Source: CAZIPZ01 sp964541075
GTDB taxonomy: Bacteria; Acidobacteriota; Terriglobia; 20CM-2-55-15
Assembly (NCBI GenBank): GCA_964541075.1
Contig: CAZIPZ010000156.1
Location: 1-9,738, forward strand
Direction of reading: 5' to 3'
DNA length: 9,738 nucleotides
Part shown: positions 8,762 through 9,738 of the stretch, one piece after another
Layout of the letters: each line of letters opens with the position of its first letter
How positions within the stretch are numbered: the first letter of the stretch is position 1
Position numbers and translations under genes: made by a program
The notes under the pieces: model-generated
The model's input: only the letters and a program-made list of their open reading frames with translations
Database searches by the model: none
What the model was told of the DNA's origin: nothing

Positions 8762-9738
8762 ATGCGTAGCTATTTGATCAAGCGTCTTTTGCTCTTGGCG
8801 CCGACTCTTCTGGGCATTTCGATCGTTTCGTTCGTTATTATCCAGCTCGCTCCCGGCGATCCTGCCACTTTGAAAATGGGAGACGCGCTTCAGGGTGTCC
8901 GCGACCAGGCCCTGGCAGAACAGATCATTGCAGAAACGCGCGCCCTCTACGGACTGGATCAGCCGCTGCATATTCAATACTGGCGATGGCTGAAACGAAT
9001 GTTGACTCTCGATTTCGGGGAGTCGCTACGGGACCATCGTCCGATAATCGACAAGTTAAAGGAGCGAATTCCCGTTTCTATAAAGCTCAGCGGGATTTCA
9101 CTGCTGCTCGCGTACCTCATTTCAATCCCTCTAGGCATTTACTCTGCGACGCATCAGTACTCGACTGGAGACAGGGCGACCACGGTGGCTTTGTTCACTC
9201 TCTACTCGTTGCCGAACTTCTGGATAGCGACAATGGCTATTGTGTATTTGGGGGGAGGCGACTTCTACGATGTGTTTCCCGTTTTCGGCCTGCAATCCAT
9301 TGGATCGGAAAACTGGACTCTTTGGGAGAGGATCATCGATCAGTTCTGGCACCTCGTATTGCCGGTCACTTGCATGACGTATTACACGCTTGCTGCTCTG
9401 TCGCGATACATGCGCGCCAGCATGCTCGAGGTCATACGCCAGGACTTTATTCGAACGGCTCGAGCCAAAGGTCTGAGCGAGCGCCTGGTTGTATACCGCC
9501 ATGCTCTAAGAAACTCGTTGATACCCATCGTTACTTTAATGGCGGACCTCCTTCCAGCCTTGATCGGAGGAAGCATTGTTATAGAAACGATCTTCTCAAT
9601 TCCGGGCATGGGACAGCTTAGCTTCGAGGCCGTACTGAATCGAGATTATCCGTTGATTATGGCAATTTTTACGTTCAGCGCCTTTCTGACGCTAACGGGC
9701 ATTCTTCTTGCCGACCTTCTGCACACGGTGGTTGATCC
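8762..9738 (+). CDS. Peptide-type ABC importer permease, DppB/OppB-like (3' end outside window)
   Basis: This inner-membrane permease is one of the two channel subunits that pair with the upstream binding protein. The frame is open from the ATG at 8762 to the window edge (325 whole codons plus two bases). Family proteins are about 310-340 residues, so probably only the last few residues are missing. The N-terminus MRSYLIKRLLLLAPTLLGIS with LAPGDPA (residues 29-35) is the usual DppB opening. Six hydrophobic segments lie at roughly 9-29, 106-128, 139-163, 195-215, 252-278 and 297-320. The EAA-type ATPase-docking loop is RTARAKGLSERLVVYRHALRN (231-251), with its conserved Gly237. SIPGMGQL (279-286) is also typical. 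The start lies 12 bases after the preceding stop and has no good Shine-Dalgarno sequence, suggesting coupled, lower-level translation. The partner DppC-like permease and ATPases should follow off the window. Confidence 0.93.
   Translation, partial: MRSYLIKRLLLLAPTLLGISIVSFVIIQLAPGDPATLKMGDALQGVRDQALAEQIIAETRALYGLDQPLHIQYWRWLKRMLTLDFGESLRDHRPIIDKLKERIPVSIKLSGISLLLAYLISIPLGIYSATHQYSTGDRATTVALFTLYSLPNFWIATMAIVYLGGGDFYDVFPVFGLQSIGSENWTLWERIIDQFWHLVLPVTCMTYYTLAALSRYMRASMLEVIRQDFIRTARAKGLSERLVVYRHALRNSLIPIVTLMADLLPALIGGSIVIETIFSIPGMGQLSFEAVLNRDYPLIMAIFTFSAFLTLTGILLADLLHTVVD

Noticed and set aside
8447..8977. 176-residue minus-strand open frame across the binding-protein/permease junction
   Set aside because: It is antisense to two well-supported genes and has no recognisable domain or start signal.
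8986..9621. 211-residue plus-strand open frame in the permease region
   Set aside because: It is a shifted frame within the permease gene, whose own frame is open to the window end and shows DppB hallmarks.

Overview
The window is a single head-to-tail run of seven protein-coding genes, all on the + strand, with almost no intergenic space. It reads as ordinary bacterial chromosome: a housekeeping block followed by transport genes. I see no RNA gene, insertion sequence, phage gene, CRISPR array or attachment site. Nothing in it supports a wholly new biological system; the second-look points are local features of otherwise recognisable families.

Organism: a bacterium of moderate GC content, most likely with a Gram-negative (diderm) envelope. 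The MdlA/MdlB-like exporter pair, the CP1 Cys4 zinc knuckle in the valyl-tRNA synthetase and the peptide-type ABC importer would fit a phylum such as Acidobacteriota, but that is an impression and the window cannot prove it.

Layout. Positions 1-1419 hold the C-terminal half of valyl-tRNA synthetase (valS), cut by the window edge. Its stop overlaps the start of nadC (quinolinate phosphoribosyltransferase, 1416-2264). After 9 bases comes birA (biotin-protein ligase with an N-terminal helix-turn-helix, 2274-3257). Two half-size ABC exporter genes follow (3262-5100 and 5100-6911), sharing one base. Their complementary sequence degeneracies show that they form one heterodimeric exporter of the MdlA/MdlB (SmdAB) type. 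An 86-base gap with no clear promoter or terminator leads to a lipoprotein solute-binding protein of the DppA/OppA family (6998-8749). After 12 bases comes its DppB/OppB-type permease (8762 to the window end, still open). The second permease and the ATPases are expected just beyond the right edge.

How the genes relate. The first three supply unlinked core functions (charged tRNA-Val, NAD biosynthesis, biotinylation of carboxylases) and are probably co-transcribed. The exporter pair is tightly coupled to birA and to each other, so the five-gene string may be one operon. The importer may be a separate transcription unit, since its first gene has the largest gap upstream and its own strong ribosome binding site. 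The transport substrates cannot be read from the sequence.
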